Positions 32,792 through 43,557 of a stretch of DNA of 64,000 nt are shown here, piece by piece. Position 1 is the stretch's first letter; every line of letters starts with the position of its first letter. The position numbers and the translations under genes were made by a program. Under the pieces are notes generated by a model. It had not been told where the DNA came from. It did no database searches and saw nothing but the letters and a program-made list of their open reading frames with translations. Source of the DNA: Corinectria fuckeliana (lineage: Eukaryota; Ascomycota; Sordariomycetes; Hypocreales; Nectriaceae); the NCBI GenBank assembly GCA_019137255.1, contig WPDH01000033.1, forward strand, positions 372,001 through 436,000, in the 5' to 3' direction.

Positions 32792-33949
32792 ATGGGCGCG
32801 TGGAACGTGAGTTCTTGTTCCTAGTGATGTCTGTGCCACGTCTCGCTTCTAACACGCCCAGGTCTTTCGCATCTTGGGCGACCTGTCCCACATGCTCTCC
32901 AAGTGCATCCTCATCTTCGCCATCCATCGCAACCGCAGCGCCGAGGGCGTCTCCCTCATCACCCAGATCCTCTACGCTCTCGTCTTCTGCACCCGCTACC
33001 TCGACATCTTCAATGAGAATTCGGCATGGAACTTTATCTTCAAGATCTTCTACATCCTCTCCTCCTTCTACATCCTCGGCGTCATGCAATGGCTCTTCCC
33101 TCGCTCGCGCGAACGCGAGGTTTCCTGGAAGATTGGCGCTTTCATTCTTGGGGGCTCCTTCACTCTATCACCATTCGTTATGATGATCTTTGAGTCGCAC
33201 TGGGGATTCCGAACTGTAGGTCCAAACCTACTCCCTAGGCTCTGTACTCTAGACTTGATAACGCATGTACTGACCCTTTGCAGTGGATGTGGGTATTCTC
33301 CCAGATCCTCGAATCTGTTTGCGTCCTTCCCCAGCTGCTCCTCCTGAGGCAGACGACTGTGCCGACCGTTATCGATTCCTTCTACCTCCTCACCCTCGGC
33401 TCCTACCGAGCTCTCTACTGCATCAACTGGTTTCTCCGAGAGCTCGACGTTTCCGGCCGCAAGCCCGACACCGTCTCAGTTATTTTTGGTCTCATCCAAA
33501 CTGCTCTATACATTGACTTTGCTTGGGTGTACTACACCCGACAGCGCGTCAAGCTTCGCGGTGGTGGCGTCGTTGACGCCGACGACATGCGCCGTGGCTG
33601 GCTCCTACGACGTATCTTTGGCAAGCGTGTGGAATTCGCCGAAGAGGACGAGGAAAACACCCCCGGTCTCGGCGACGACAATGACACCCGACGCGGCGGC
33701 GCTCGCCCCAAGTGGGGTGCCCGTGGCATCTCCGTCAGCGCCGACGATGGCGTCTTGGAGGGAGAGCAACATAACCAGGAGCAAGACGAGTTCGACAGCG
33801 CCGTCGACCCGGATGCCAAGATGCAGGACCCGGATGAGCTGGCCAGGGCTCTTGACGATGACGACGAGGATACGCCCCTGCGTCCCGACCGTTTAGAGCC
33901 CAACGGCGCCCCCAGCGGCCTCCGAGCCGGAGAGGAGTGGCGCGACTAG
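32792..33949 (+). CDS. erd2: ER lumen protein-retaining receptor ERD2 with long acidic tail
   Basis: Seven-pass receptor that binds HDEL/KDEL ligands in the Golgi and returns them to the ER in COPI vesicles. Exons 32792-32806 (MGAWN), 32862-33215 and 33284-33949 give 344 residues. The core has all family marks: VFRILGDLSHMLSKCILIFA, RNRSAEGVSLITQILYALVF, CTRYLDIF, WMWVFSQILESVCVLPQLL, IDSFYLLTLGSYRALYCINW and TVSVIFGLIQTALYIDFAWVYYTRQ. The tail is unusual. Yeast and animal receptors end soon after the seventh helix (~212-219 residues), but here about 120 further residues follow, largely acidic and disordered (EFAEEDEENTPGLGDDND, ALDDDDEDTPLRP). The stop codon is clear and the tail is in frame with no splice site needed, so it is probably real. 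It may affect COPI recruitment; that is inference. Confidence 0.93.
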
Positions 33950-34628
33950 AAGACTAGTTGGGCGTTTGTCGGTGTTTCATGGTGTGTGTCTTTGTACTGC
34001 GGGATCGCAAGGAACAGGGACTTGTTGGGATTTTCAGTATTGGGTTTCTAAAGCCACAGCCATTTAGGCGGCGGCTGGGTCTATCTAAGGGTCGAGGACG
34101 GAGCTACATAAAAGAGAGGGACGCATTGAGTCATGGCATGTCATGAATATTGTCGATTTGACGGAGCTCTATTGTCGGGACTTTCTTTGTTACCCGAACT
34201 CTGTAAACATAGCGCAAAACTTGTTCAAGACAAGATCTACAACAGATGATTCGTTCCCGAGTCTACAGCGGGAGGGCGTGACCGAAGCAAGATCACGTCG
34301 AGCGGAAAAATTGGAACCAGAAATACGTTCAGCCTGCCTCACACATGCAGATTTCTCCTTCGATCGCCTAGGCCATGAAAGCTTCCCGTAAGGCTTCTCT
34401 CCAATGGACCCTATCCTGTATCTATACATTGAACCGCCACTTTAGGCAGTCTTCCCATCAAACCCAGTCAGGGGTACTTCCTCAAGACTCCGGCTTACGT
34501 CAACCCAGCAGCATCCAAAAAGCCGCGATGAACTCCTATAAAAATACCTGGCAAAATAGGTAGAAAAGCATACACGAGATAATAATGCGTAGGTAAGTAG
34601 TCAAACACGAAGGTAAGAATGGGTGGGC
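33950..34628. other. Convergent intergenic region
   Basis: 3' flanks of ERD2 and ADK2. Short frames only. Confidence 0.6.
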
Positions 34629-35522
34629 TCAGCGGACGAATCGCCTTTCAAAGACTTCGTACAGCTTGGGGGTAATCTCGTCACTACTCATTCCCTCGAC
34701 TTCAACGAGAACGCCCTTCTTGGCGTAGTGGTTGAGGACGGGCTCGCTCGTCTCCTGGAACTTCTGGAAGCGGGCACGGTAGACTTCCTCGGAGTCGTCC
34801 GCTCGCTGAATGAGGGGCTCGCCAGTGATGTCGTCGCGGCCAGGGACGCGGGGGTTGTTAAAGGTTGTGTTGTAGACCCGGCCCGAAGGTTCGTGAACCC
34901 AGCGACCGGCGATGCGTTCCATGATGACGGCGAGTGGGGTCTTGAGGGAGACGACGAGATTGATGGGGACTATCTTATCGAGAGTGCCAGCCTGGGGAGC
35001 GGTGCGGGGGAAGCCGTCGAGGATGAAGGAGGCAGATGGGTCATTGGAAGCCCGGGGCGGGGTATGCTCGTCGCGGAGGAAGGGGCTGGCTACAAGCGTA
35101 TCCAGGGGAGAATCATGGTACGAAGTGCTGTCGGAGGTGGTGGCGTCGCAAGCAAGGGTCATGACGCTGGGAGGGCCTTGGCCTTGGAGCCAGCCGCGGG
35201 TGAAGAGTTCGTTGGAGATGAGTCGGAGCATGAGGTCGTCGGCGACGAGGCCACCCGACTTCATGGTGCTCTCGACTTTGATGCCTGGGCAGCGAACGAC
35301 GGTTAGCGGTGGAGGGAGGCTAGGATGCGGGGGATTGAACGGGATTCGTTATGAAACACACTCACCGAGAGGGGTCCTATTCTTGACATTGTACCGTAGG
35401 AGATCGCCGGTGCTGATGGTGTTGAGCTGAGGGAAGCGGCGGAGGAGTCGCTCGCTCTGGGTTCCTTTGCCCACGCCGGGTGCGCCGAAGAGGATAACTC
35501 TCGCGGCCTTGTTCAGTCTCAT
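34629..35522 (-). CDS. adk2: Adenylate kinase 2 / GTP:AMP phosphotransferase, mitochondrial type
   Basis: Phosphorylates AMP with GTP or ATP, expected in the mitochondrial matrix. Exons 35522-35366 and 35284-34629 give 270 residues; donor GTGAGT, acceptor CTGCCCAG. The start is MRLNKAARVILFGAPGVGKG, with the P-loop GAPGVGKGTQ at about residues 13-22. Then come the NMP-binding part (TISTGDLLRYNVKNRTPLG, GGLVADDLMLRLI), FILDGFPRTAPQAG and the LID (RWVHEPSGRVYNTTFNNPRVPG, DDITGEPLIQRADD). The LID lacks zinc-binding Cys residues, as in AK3/ADK2 enzymes. Odd: about 45 extra residues lie between LFTRGWL and PSASFILDG (Ser/Thr/Asp-rich, containing MTLACDATTSDSTSYHDSP), a loop absent from yeast Adk2. 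The leader is very short; as in other AK3-type enzymes, the N-terminus itself may serve as targeting signal. Confidence 0.93.
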
Positions 35523-37431
35523 TCTAGGCGACCACAAACACCCGGGCCGTCGTGTGTGCGTGCAACAAGGAATTTCAGTAATTAGAGGGCGTCGTGGGCG
35601 TCGGCGCTGGGTTTTGCGTCGGTATCGGAGAGTGGTCCGAGGGGCGCGGGCGCGGGCGGAGGTTTGGCAAGGCCAACCCCTGGGCGGGAGTGTTGAGACA
35701 AGGCAGCAGGGGAGCAGGGCGTGGCGTGGCCTGTCAGTGGGAATCGCGACAGTAGACCGGTTGGAAGCGCAATTTCAGCAGAAGAAATAGGCCATAGTAT
35801 CGAATTGGGTCAGGGTCACGTAGATGTAGGGCAGAGGATAATTACAGCAAAGGTGAGCAGCACAGGTTGGTGGGAGAGTCGAGTGTGATGGAGGAGAAGA
35901 AGTAGGGCAGAGGACGGTGGACTCGAAGATGGAGGGGGTGCTGGAGTGACTGAAGTGACGGTGTTGAGCCCGCCAACGAATGAGCGATTGAGCGAATGGG
36001 GATTGAGCGTTGGGGCACCGTTCCTTCCTTGCTTCCCTTAGGTGTGCACAGGCCAGCTTGCAAGTCCCGGGCCCAAGGCCACTACTAGTCTCCAGGGTGG
36101 GCAGGGACCATCCCCCAGGATTTCTCCCAGCATCTTGTGCCCGCCATGCTTCCCGCCACTTGGCAGTCCGGTCCAGGTCGGGGCCCGGTCTTTCTAAGCG
36201 GTACGTACCGAAAGCCGGCAGCCTCCGAATCTCCAAACACGTTCGGGGCCCGAGGGGAGGGACATGTGAGACAAGGGCCAGCGGACTGCGGAGAGGGGGA
36301 GGCGGATGGCGGTACCGGTAGAAGAATCCCTAACTCCGTCCGGGGAAGTCGGACAAGTCAGAGGAAACCTGGGGAAATACGAGTTGAGGCTTTGGTAATC
36401 ATATCCGACTGCGCAAAATGTCTAGTGAAGTGAACCAGAGCCACATAAACTCTGCTTCTACACAGGGTCGCCAGATGCTTTCGTGGCATAAGTAGGAGTA
36501 TTGGTACTAGGTTGCCAGTAATGGAAATTTCATCCCTTCATCCCTTCATCCAGCTAGCCTGTTGTCTCCAGTGCCATCCATCCGCTGCACCCCTTCGGAT
36601 ACATGCCGAACAATGCGGCAGTGTGACAATGCCTGTCTAACATATTTAGATGCGGGCGCTAAACTTGCGCACGCTTCTCGGACGAGTGGCACTTGAAGCC
36701 TGAACGCTGGAGCATCACGGCAGCGTCGGCTCAGGCAGACATTGACCTCGTTAGCACCATACGCCAGGGCTTTCCTTGTCTGCCCGCACAGCTCTCTTCT
36801 TGTACTTGGGATGCTAGCAGCGACTATACTTGTTATCCATGATTAAGCACCGGGTAGTTTACTAGACTGCTTGGCTAGCCCGTCTTGCAACTCCGAAGAA
36901 GTACTGTACAAGTCCTAGGCTGTGATACGGGGCAAGTGCACTTTCACGTCGTCTGATGATCTGATCTACCAGTCGCCCTGTTATTGACGAGTATACCTGT
37001 GCTGTAGCTAGCTCCCTAACCTTTTGAAACATAGACTGTACTTCGCGATTTATATATTTAATCCTCGTCACACATACAGTTTTCGGTTTATAAGACTTGC
37101 CCAAAAGTAATAGCTCTCCTTAACGCATGTGTCCGTCAATCGTATATCACCATCATCGCCGTCCGGCATGTCAGAAGTAGCAAGTGCTTAGACTAGATCC
37201 GAGATAGACCGTGTCATATCGCTACGCCCCGCTCCAGGGCTTGAAACCGTGATATCGCTAGAAGTCTGTAAAGAATTAGTGAAATTGGCCGACATCTTTC
37301 GTTGGATTTTTATTCCTAGGCGTCGCCACTTAACTGAGGACTGTCAAAGGGTTTCAACTCTGGCGAGTCACAATAACTTTCCTGCTAAGCAACAGCGCAT
37401 CATTTCGCATATCACACCCTAGAGCATCAAC
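35523..37431. other. Intergenic, no gene found
   Basis: ADK2 promoter at the left. From about 36400 to 37400 the sequence is AT-richer with frequent stops. No RNA gene or mobile element recognised. Confidence 0.5.
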
Positions 37432-38270
37432 ATGGCAACTCAACAGCCTCACGTTTCACGCAGTACACTGTCTTCGTGGATCCTGAAACCCATCTCCCAT
37501 GGACCGGCCACTTTGATCCCTTAGCGAACACCACCCAGCTATCCTCCTTCACCAACCTCTACCAAGTCATCGAAGCCGGATGCGACAATATCATTGCAAT
37601 GGACGCTATTATCCCAGCTCCTTCCGTCAAGCTTCTCCCACCCATGTTGATATGTTTTCGCCGCGAAGAAGAACTAAATGGAATAAGCCGGTAAGTTTAG
37701 CAGCTCCGGTTTCGACAGCTGGGACAAGGCCGGCGAGCCCAGTGACCGCGTTATCTTTACCAAGAGGGTCACGTCTATCATCGCCCACGGCAAAGGCATT
37801 GAACCTCGTAGCGGCCTTTCCGAGACTGTCGACTATGAATGCGAGATTGGCATTATTATCGGACAGTCTGGGTTTCGCGTCGAAGAGATGGATGCTTTAG
37901 ACTACGTCTAGGAGCATACCATCATCACAACAATGCGGCTAGAGAAAAACAGAGGGACTATAAACAGTTCTCCAGCGGAAGGTCGCCAGATATATTCCAC
38001 CCTACTGTGGGTTTCTCGTGCAAGGCCTCTTAGGCCACACTTCTCATAGCATGCCAAATGGTCTGATTTTTGTTCCCAAGGAAACCCTTCCATCGACTTT
38101 TCAGGTTCAAACCCGTGTCAATGGCGAGCTTCGATAGTCCGCCACGATAGAAGACAGAGGATCTCATCTTCTCGGTCCCGACTCTCATCCGCAAGATCTT
38201 CGCAGATCAGACGATTCAGCCCGGCGACGAGATCGCAATCACCGCCACTGGGCTAGTAACTTTCGCAACA
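37432..38270 (+). pseudogene. Decayed fumarylacetoacetate hydrolase (FAH)-family gene
   Basis: Consecutive pieces of an FAH-family protein (2-hydroxyhepta-2,4-diene-1,7-dioate isomerase type) appear in order but in several frames. The ATG at 37432 leads into a frame change near 37463. Next: TVFVDPETHLPWTGHFDPLA and LYQVIEAG ... VKLLPP up to a stop at 37692. Another frame then gives SSSGFDSWDK, VIFTKRVTSIIAHGKGIEP and DYECEIGIIIGQSGFRVEEM, with a TAG at 37908-37910. A third gives AREKQRDYKQFSSGRSPDIF, then FVPKETLPSTFQVQTRVNGE and DLIFSVPTLIRKIFADQTIQ, PGDEIAITATG near 38224-38253. At least four frameshifts or stops separate conserved segments, so introns alone do not explain it. The expected C-terminus (GVG..., VTGLGTLRN) was not found. 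The family hydrolyses or isomerises acylpyruvate-type compounds in aromatic catabolism; this copy should be non-functional. Confidence 0.8.
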
Positions 38271-40042
38271 AGATGGCCTCCTCAACGGCGTCCACCTCTG
38301 CGATTACGGAGTCATTGTTCCAGCTCATCGACACAGATAAGACAGTCAACGCAAGCCTCAGTCTTGTCTCAAGAAACTGGTTCTGGTCGTATCGCCGCCA
38401 TTCTCATTTTCAGACACCAATTGCGGATAGTTTCTCTGCCCAAGCCGCGCTGGTATGGACGAAGTGCTTGAGCGTCGTGGTCGACGCCGTTGTGCTGGTA
38501 GCCTGTCAGCGCACACGCAGAAGACAACCCTTTATCCACTACGGCTTTGCGGCTGAGCATCCTGGGGCAAGATCTATAGTCGTACCGTAAAGGCACTTAG
38601 AACGCTTCCCAAGCAGCTAGTAAGCTGTAATTAGGCGGGAGGGTTGGAAGCGGATACTCTCATCACCGGAGACCAGGACCCGGTGTCGCCTCCCACCTTG
38701 TACGAGGAGTGTTGAGCAAGGATTAAAATGTATCGCGCAGTTGTGCTGGAGATTATTAGGCACTGCCCACTACTTGAGGACTCGTAGGGTCATGCTAATA
38801 ATATCAAAGGGTTTGTGTAGGTAAGCATCAGGTAAACTTAGTAGAGAAAGACCAGCAATGGCTTCTAGTCATTTTCTCTACACACATGTTCCATCTAAGG
38901 ATAGTTGTATATCAAAAAGCGGCCCAGGAACTTGTTTGCGTACTTGATACAAAGTGAGGAATGATGCTGCTCACCTGTTTCATTTGTTATTGATGAATCG
39001 GGAGCAAGCTAAATGTCTGTAAAAGCCTCTACCAGAATATAGATGGACCGCACCGGATTTAGAGAAGGAGATTGAAGTTGTAGATCCGCAATCGTTCGAT
39101 TTGAAGAGAAATCGCAGGAGAGAAGAGAACCATCGGTCGGATTCGGATTGTTTTACCATCATGCCATTCCCTTCGCGTCGCTGTTTTAAGAGAGGTGACA
39201 AGAGACAGAGGCGCAACGCGCGCCCAAACTGTCTCAGTGAAACAACCCTGTCACCTCGTTAAATATCCTGCTACCAGACTGACTGCCACTAATTACCAGC
39301 TCCTCAGAGGCCACGACGTCGGGTAGAAGCGGGCCAGTCAGTTGACGGACATGGGCATGCACGAAAGGAGAGCGACATGAGAGTATCGGTAGTGTCGTGT
39401 CGTATACCTAGGGTCATCTGTAAACATGCAAACAGCTCATCGTTGCGGATTGCAAACGTGTCAGCATCCAGTGGATGATGCAAGCACGTGTAACGGATTG
39501 AGGCCAGCCATCCATCCCCCGGTCCATCAGTTTCCATACCGGACTTTATTCCCGGAGTTTCCCGTTGCCGTTGTTGAGAGAATGAGGCCCATGCAGCGAC
39601 TTCCGGCTTCGGCGCAATTGGTGAGACACTCCACTGTCCGCGTCGCAAAGGCCAGGTACTTCCAAGTACACACGCATTCGTAAGTCTCTGCAGCGCGCTC
39701 CCAACTCGCCCAACAAGAAAACAGGAATCCGCCCCACCACGTGACGTGACCGGATGCCGAAGCCAGACGTGCAGGGACAAAGATAATGCGTCATCCGGGC
39801 CTGTCGGATTGCCAGCTCTTCCACTATCCGCCAGGCGCATATCCCATCCCCATCCCGTCCCGTACTCGTAGTAACCACCACAACTACACTACTATCGACC
39901 ATTAGTGGGCAGCGCCTCTAAGAACCTTGCTGCGCATCCACTTCCTCCCTCCTACATCCCCTCTCTTCAGTCTGTTTTCATTGCGAGATCCGACTGCCAT
40001 TATACTACGCTCCATCATTCATTACCAGATCTACTACTCGCC
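38271..40042. other. Intergenic, no intact gene
   Basis: Between the FAH pseudogene and MDM38. A 105-codon frame just after the pseudogene (38273-38590) shows no domain. The right part holds the MDM38 promoter, pyrimidine-rich from 39930. Confidence 0.5.
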
Positions 40043-41767
40043 ATGAGCGCTTCCTCCAACGTCGCTCGCAGGGCCGTTACCCGGAACCCCCTGCTAGGGA
40101 ATGGTAAGTTGCCGTCTACCCGGCCAGCCGGCCATCTCCAATCTCCTACGGGGAGTTGAACCATTGTACTGATTCCCAACGCAGCCAGAACCATTTCCCG
40201 AGGCGTCTCCTCTGCGATCATCAGTCGCCATGTCAGCCGCCATGCCAAGATTCCAGCGATTGCCCTTTTGATCCCCATGCGGTCCATGAGCACCGAGCAC
40301 CACCGACCTGATGGCCATGCGACAGGCCCACCCCCCGGGTTCAACGCCGAGCTGGCTAAGAAGCCTCTCCCGAAGGAATCCACCACCTCCACCAAGAAGG
40401 ACGCCAAACACCGAGATGCAGAGACCAAGGACGGCGCCGCCGTAAAGGCGGCTGATGCGAACACGCAAACCACCGTTGCGGCCAAAACAGCCGCGAAGGC
40501 GGAGAGCACCACGCAGGAGATTATCAAAGGGGAGAAGATCGAGGTGAAGCCCACGGTTTGGGACAAGGTCAAGAAGGAGGTGCAACACTACTGGGACGGC
40601 AGCAAGCTTATGGCTGCCGAGGTCAAGATCAGCTGGCGGTTGGCGCTCAAGATGGCTGCCGGCTACGAACTCACTCGCCGTGAGAACAAGCAGTTGCAGA
40701 GGACGGTCCAGGATCTGGGCCGCCTGATTCCCTTTTCCGTCTTCATCATCGTCCCCCTGGGCGAGGCACTCATCCCCTTCGCCCTCAAGCTCTTCCCCAA
40801 CATGCTTCCCAGCACCTTTGAAGGGCAAAAGTCCAAGGAGGCCAAAGCCACTATTTTGCGATCGACGCGAAAAGATGTCAGCGTGTTCCTTCGAGAAACG
40901 CTCAAGGAGACGGGCCTACCGCTGAGCCAGGCCACGGCACAGAAGGAGGAGTTTTCTACTTTTTTCCGCAAGGTCCGATCAACGGGCGAGGCGCCCACGG
41001 CTCAAGACGTCATCAAAGTGTGCAAGGTGTTCCGTGACGATTTGACTCTGGACAACCTCTCGCGACCCCAGCTGGTTTCCATGTGCAAGTACATGAACCT
41101 CAACGCCTTCGGGACCGACATGATGCTCCGATACCAAATCCGCCATCGCATGCGACAGATTAAGCGGGACGACAAGGCCATCAGCTACGAGGGCGTGGAC
41201 AGCCTGACGGTTCTAGAGCTCCAGATGGCATGTGCCGCTCGTGGCATCCGCACCCACAGCGTCTCGCCCGCCCGGATGCGCGCTGACCTCCAGACCTGGT
41301 TGGACCTTCGACTTACCGAGGGCGTCCCGTCGACCCTGCTGGTTCTCAGCAACGCCTACATGTACGGGCAGGGCTCTGGCGAGGGATCGAGCCAGATTGA
41401 CGCGCTCATCGGCGTGCTTTCGGCTATTCCCGAGGAGCTGTACCACGAGATTGAGCTCGAGGTGCACAACGCCGAGGGCGCGGCTACCAACAAGCTGCGA
41501 CTAGAGGTCATCAAGGAACAGCAGGAGCTGATTAAGGATGAGGCGGAGCAGGATCACGCAAGCCAGAGCACTGGATTCGCGACGCCGCGGGATCTGGACG
41601 ACATTGATGAGAAGGAGGAACGCTTGGCCACGGCGGAGGCTGCTGGCATGGAGACCAAGCCGGCGGCGGAAATGGTGGAGGCGGAGAACGAGCTGGGCCG
41701 CGTCAAGGAAGCTGAGGCAAAGGCAGAGGCTGCGACCAAGGCGAGCAGCAAGAGTGAGCAGAAGTAA
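40043..41767 (+). CDS. mdm38: MDM38/LETM1 homolog, mitochondrial inner-membrane protein
   Basis: LETM1-family protein involved in mitochondrial K+/H+ exchange and in membrane association of mitochondrial ribosomes. Exons 40043-40103 and 40185-41767 give 547 residues; donor GTAAGT, acceptor ACGCAG. The N-terminus (MSASSNVARRAVTRNPLLGN, ARTISRGVSSAIISRHVSRH) is Arg/Ser-rich, a clear mitochondrial presequence. A Lys/Ala/Thr linker precedes the LETM1 domain: KVKKEVQHYWDGSKLMAAEV, RRENKQLQRTVQDLGRLIPF, the membrane segment FSVFIIVPLGEALIPFALKL, then FPNMLPSTF. The ribosome-binding-like part includes LSRPQLVSMCKYMNLNAFGT, LRYQIRHRMRQIKRDDKAIS and ACAARGIRTHSVSPARMRAD. A charged coiled-coil tail rich in Glu/Ala/Lys ends the protein. 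Length is close to yeast Mdm38 (573). Confidence 0.95.
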
Positions 41768-42366
41768 AGCGACACAGCTGCTCACTCAGTGTACTACGGC
41801 GACGACTACCGGGGAGTTGTTTCACATGTATGACTGTAAGGTATGAGACGGGATGGACGGACGGATGGTATATCAAGGCCGGTCGGCAATGCCAGCCGGA
41901 GGGATTAGTTAAGCAGGGACATGGAAGGGAGGCTACTGTATCAAAACGGGCCAGAAGACAAAGCCTGGACATGAGTGAGCGAGAGAGCTAGAGAGTGGGA
42001 GCGGCCTCGCGAAGAATTGGGATAGACATCTCGACACAGGAAAGCAATAGATTCCACTACGATTTCTTTTGTAACATTCATTTTACTAGGTACCTACTGC
42101 CCGATTCTGCTTGAAGTGGTGAAGATGTAGAAAGTCCCCTGAATTGTGCTTGGATTTACTATTCAAGGTATATATCATCCATTCAATTAAAAGCCAAAGA
42201 TGATATAAAGCAGGGACCAACCGTCGGTCCAGAGTATCTAGCAACATATGCTTGTGTTTCCGCGGCGTAAACCAGAATCCTACATCCCGACGTCCCGAAA
42301 ACAAACTCCACGCGCCACCTATGCCCGATTTCCTTTGCATAGGATTACTTCCTCACATTTCTCGGC
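41768..42366. other. Convergent intergenic region
   Basis: 3' flanks of MDM38 and the MARVEL gene; AT-rich at 42050-42200. No gene. Confidence 0.6.
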
Positions 42367-43557
42367 CTAGTGCTGAGGGGGGTAGGGCTGCTGGTACTGC
42401 TGGGGAGGCGGCGACACCGGGGGGTGGCCCTGGTACTGGTTCTGGCCGTCCAGCTCGCTGCTGTAGGTGGTCGAGACAGGCTGGCTCTGGCCGGTCAACT
42501 CGGGCTGGATGGGCTGCTGGTAGGGCTGCTGCTGTTGAGGAGGAGGGTACTGGTTGAGGTTCTGCTGCTCCTGGGGAGGGGGGTATCCCTGCTGCTGCTG
42601 GTAGGGGCTCTGGGGCTGCTGGTAGGGCGGCTGGCCCTGGGGAGGGTAGCCCTGCTGCTGCTGGTACTGGTTCTCCTGGAAGGCGACGGGAGGAGGCTGA
42701 GGCTGGGTCTGGGTCTGGCTGGGGTAGGTCTGGGGCGACATGGGCGTGGACTCGGAGACCTTGCTCTCCATCTGGTAGTCGTTGCCGGGGGCCGTGGGCG
42801 AGGTGCGGCCGAGGGCGAAGCGGCCCTGCTTGCGGCCGCGGAGGAACATGATCAGGGTCCAGACGAAGACGGCGATGAACAGGACCCTAAGACGGTTGGG
42901 GCGAATGTCAGCTCACTGTTCCGGCCGGGGACGAGAGAGCACGGGTTGGTTTATGTATAAAAAGAAACTCACCACATCAGGGCGCCGAGGCCGGCAATGG
43001 CGGCGGTCATGGCGAGACCGGTCTTGAAGAGGATGACGTTCCGGGGCTCGATGCTCCGTCGCGCGTACGTGCACGTCTTGCTGTCGAGCAGGCTCCCGTC
43101 GTCGGAGCAGTTGTCGACGCTGACGTCGTAGACGTAGCTGGCGCGGCGCGCAGCCATCGAGGCGAAGGCAGCCAGCCACAGGATCATCAGCACGGCGTCG
43201 ATGACGAGCACGGCGACGACGTGGTAGGCGGAGCGGAACGAGGGGATCTTCTCGGTGAGGACGATGTAGGCGACGCCGACCCACGTGAAGAGCGACTTGC
43301 GGATGATTGTTAGCAAGGCTCGGGAGCAGGAGAGAGAAGATACGACGAGCGCTGGCTGGCCGGTCACAACGTACCACGGCGAGGGAGAAGCCCTCTTCGG
43401 CGAGGTAGGCGTCGTGCATCAGGTCCGCGCAGAGGGCGAGGATGATGATGGACACGAGGATCTGGAAGCAGCGGATGACCATGACCCAGAGCGGCGTCTG
43501 GAGAACATGGTCGCCCGGGAGCTTCTCATGGTGCTGAGGCGGCGGCGGCTGCTCCAT
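42367..43557 (-). CDS. MARVEL-domain four-pass membrane protein with Pro/Gln-rich tail
   Basis: Exons 43557-43375, 43295-42973 and 42886-42367 give 341 residues. Four hydrophobic segments are VMVIRCFQILVSIIILALCA, SLFTWVGVAYIVLTEKIP, VVAVLVIDAVLMILWLAAFA and ILFKTGLAMTAAIAGLGALM / WVLFIAVFVWTLIMFL. The loop with CSDDGSLLDSKTCTYARRS between the last two segments has two Cys that could pair. This is the MARVEL layout found in fungal plasma-membrane proteins linked to membrane domains or vesicle traffic. The cytosolic C-terminus (~150 residues) is low-complexity: SQTQTQPQPPP, QYQQQQGYPP, PYQQPQSPYQQQQ, PPPQQYQQPYPPQH. The second acceptor-side junction uses a GCAAG acceptor after a CTAAC branch. 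Specific function unknown. The gene is convergent with MDM38. Confidence 0.83.

Noticed and set aside
38273..38590. 105-codon frame directly after the FAH pseudogene
   Set aside because: No domain; it overlaps the expected position of the lost FAH C-terminus and is likely chance.
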